This document shows positions 62,655-64,000 of a stretch of 64,000 nucleotides of DNA, one piece after another (position 1 is the stretch's first letter; each line of letters opens with the position of its first letter). Both the position numbers and the translations under genes were made by a program. The notes under the pieces are model-generated. The model did no database searches. It was not told where the DNA came from and was given only the letters and a program-made list of their open reading frames with translations. The stretch is taken from NCBI GenBank assembly GCA_023426125.1, contig JAFABI010000046.1, positions 62,001 through 126,000 of the forward strand. The letters run 5' to 3'. The DNA is from Bacillota bacterium. GTDB taxonomy: Bacteria > Bacillota > Clostridia > Acetivibrionales > DTU013.

Positions 62655-62684
62655 TTGACAAGCCGGATGGGATTTTAGTATAGT
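62655..62684 (+). promoter_or_regulatory. Promoter of the Xaa-Pro peptidase gene, with long leader
   Basis: -35 TTGACA (62655-62660), 18-base spacer, -10 TATAGT (62679-62684). A second candidate, TTGATG-17-TAAAAT at 62736-62764, lies closer to the gene. If the first is used the leader is about 165 bases of AT-rich sequence in which I see no clear fold. Confidence 0.65.
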
Positions 62685-62858
62685 AGATATTGAATTAATT
62701 AATTGTTAAATGGTTTAAGTGGTATTAAAAAAGTTTTGATGCAGTAAAAAACATAGGATAAAATAGAACCTGTGAAATAAACTTTAAATGGTCCCTATAA
62801 TAATGAAACGAATTGGTACAGTTTTAATATAGATAAAAAATAAGGAAAGGATAAGACT

Positions 62859-64000
62859 ATGGAAGCATTGTTCTATCAAAACAACAGGCAGGAATTTTAT
62901 AAGAGTCTGCCTGAGGCCTCTGTTTTTGTTCTATGCTCCGGTGGGCAGGTCCAGCGTACGGCAGATGATTATTTCCGGTTTTTTGCCAACCGCAATTTCG
63001 TTTATATGACGGGAATTGACGAGCCGGATTGCATCCTGGTGGCTTGCAAAGTGCATGGAGATGTCCGTGAGACTCTGTTTATCAGGAAACCCGACCCCAC
63101 GGTTGAAATCTGGAGCGGCCGCCGGATTACCGACGAGGAGGCGGTGGATAAGTCCGGAATAAGCAATATTGCTTATTCCGGTGATTTTCAGAAAGCTTTC
63201 AGCCGTATGGCCCATAACTGCTATTTCAGTGAACTCCATCTTGTGCTGGAATCCAATGAAGGAGAGGAACTGACCGACCAGAACCACCTGTTTTACCGTA
63301 CGGCCCGTGAAAAATACCCCCACCTCACCGTAAAAAACGCCTTTCCTAAAATTGCTTTCCAGAGGACCCACAAAGCGTCCCAGGAAATAGCAAACATCAA
63401 AAAGGCCCTTGCAATAACCCGGGAGGGTATCGTACGAATGATGAAGGCGGCCGGAACGGCGGCCGGCGAAATGGATCTTTTTGCCGAGTTTTTTTATACA
63501 ATACATAAGCATGGGGCTGTAGAGGCTGCATTTAAGCCGATTGTGTCCTGCGGGAAAAACAACTTCTACCTGCATTATGATACCCCGTCCGGTGTGCTGA
63601 GCGACGGAGAGCTTTGCCTTACCGATGTGGGAGCCATGGTGGATTTCTGTTGTGTCGATATTTCGCGCGTATTCCCCCGGAACGGGCGTTTCAGCGAACT
63701 GCAAAAAAAGGTCTACCAGGTTTCGCTGGAAGCCAACGACTATACCACAAACTTTATCAAGCCCGGCATGCCTTTCTCAAAAATTGACGAGATATACCGC
63801 CGGCAGGCTTTCGAAGGGTTGAAATCCATCGGGCTGCTGGAGGATGTGAAGGACCTGGGGAAATATGTATGGCACGGCTGCACCCATCATATCGGATTTG
63901 ATGTGCACGATGCAGGCACCTATGATCTTCCCATCGAAGAGAACATGGTATTCACAATGGATACCGGCATCTACATAAGGGAATGGAATATCGGAATGCG
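62859..64000 (+). CDS. M24-family Xaa-Pro aminopeptidase-like protein, partial
   Basis: The first 380 codons of an aminopeptidase P-type protein; the gene runs off the window. AAGGAAAGG precedes ATG 62859. An N-terminal domain (about 1-170, with FANRNFVYMTGIDEPDCILV) precedes the M24 pita-bread fold. Metal ligands are seen as Asp in LTDVGAMVDFCCVDISRVFP (two Asp) and His in HGCTHHIGFDVHD, followed by FTMDTG in place of the usual glutamate-containing strand; the last ligands are beyond the end. It would release residues before proline or hydroxyproline. Divergent from hypE. Confidence 0.85.
   Translation, partial: MEALFYQNNRQEFYKSLPEASVFVLCSGGQVQRTADDYFRFFANRNFVYMTGIDEPDCILVACKVHGDVRETLFIRKPDPTVEIWSGRRITDEEAVDKSGISNIAYSGDFQKAFSRMAHNCYFSELHLVLESNEGEELTDQNHLFYRTAREKYPHLTVKNAFPKIAFQRTHKASQEIANIKKALAITREGIVRMMKAAGTAAGEMDLFAEFFYTIHKHGAVEAAFKPIVSCGKNNFYLHYDTPSGVLSDGELCLTDVGAMVDFCCVDISRVFPRNGRFSELQKKVYQVSLEANDYTTNFIKPGMPFSKIDEIYRRQAFEGLKSIGLLEDVKDLGKYVWHGCTHHIGFDVHDAGTYDLPIEENMVFTMDTGIYIREWNIGM

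Noticed and set aside
62931..63704. Minus-strand open frame of 257 codons at the right end
   Set aside because: Antisense to the M24 peptidase, which has clear family motifs and a ribosome site.
1..64000. CRISPR arrays, tRNA or rRNA genes, prophage genes, intact transposases
   Set aside because: None seen: no regularly spaced direct repeats, no rRNA-like conserved stretches, no transposase or phage protein motifs; a tRNA scan program could still find one I missed.

Overview
The window reads as a chromosomal segment of a fermentative, probably spore-forming member of the Firmicutes (Clostridia-like). The case rests on Gram-positive ribosome binding sites (AGGAGG-type) and TTG/GTG starts, YesM/YesN two-component systems beside Lpl-type sugar ABC transporters, a SleL/YaaH-type spore cortex hydrolase, an oxygen-sensitive glycyl-radical enzyme with its activase, and citrate lyase. 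I saw no rRNA, tRNA, CRISPR array, prophage or intact insertion sequence. The species cannot be fixed from sequence reading alone.

Layout. (1) 1-4351: the end of a carbohydrate ABC transporter operon (binding protein, two permeases) with a Gfo/Idh/MocA oxidoreductase and a zinc polyol dehydrogenase, closed by a strong terminator. (2) 4637-16079: a YesN/YesM pair, an LplB/LplC/LplA-type transporter, two PHP-type metallohydrolases and a clan-G-like glycosidase. (3) 16213-21941: an osmotic-stress block with an OpuC-type osmoprotectant importer, a BusR-like regulator (GntR DNA-binding domain plus RCK_C, the c-di-AMP-binding fold) and a YbdG-type MscS channel. (4) 21949-25151: an unknown membrane protein behind a 40-bp perfect palindrome, a GH38 alpha-mannosidase gene reduced to three pieces, and the cortex hydrolase. 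(5) 25157-28153: an AraC regulator, a TIM-barrel isomerase-like protein and a D-2-hydroxyacid dehydrogenase. (6) 28198-45405: a second YesM/YesN-controlled locus with an Lpl-type importer, NagA, NagB-like deaminase, PfkB kinase, a DUF5107-TPR protein, two amidohydrolases and a cupin regulator, which looks like amino-sugar glycan use without a PTS. (7) 45581-57168: a divergent ProC-like protein, then acn-icd-citC-citD-citE-citF-citX-citG on one strand, with a divergent LysR regulator and a TSUP permease. (8) 57197-64000: PruA, trans-4-hydroxyproline dehydratase HypD, its activase HypE, and a divergent Xaa-Pro type peptidase that runs off the end.

Regions 7 and 8 can be joined into one metabolic reading. 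The peptidase could release proline or hydroxyproline from peptides, HypD converts hydroxyproline to pyrroline-5-carboxylate, and PruA oxidises that to glutamate. Isocitrate dehydrogenase and aconitase connect 2-oxoglutarate to citrate, and citrate lyase cleaves citrate to acetate and oxaloacetate. The direction of flux is inference.

Intergenic space is rich in small repeats. There are two copies of a ~100-bp hairpin element near sugar genes (8158-8257, 26037-26138), a long copy and a fragment of a TGTCATTGCGAG-type palindromic repeat (19773-19867, 58901-58935), and two MITE-like elements, one inside the cit operon and one between pruA and hypD. Gene decay is visible in the GH38 remnant and in a 19-residue tail of an ABC permease.
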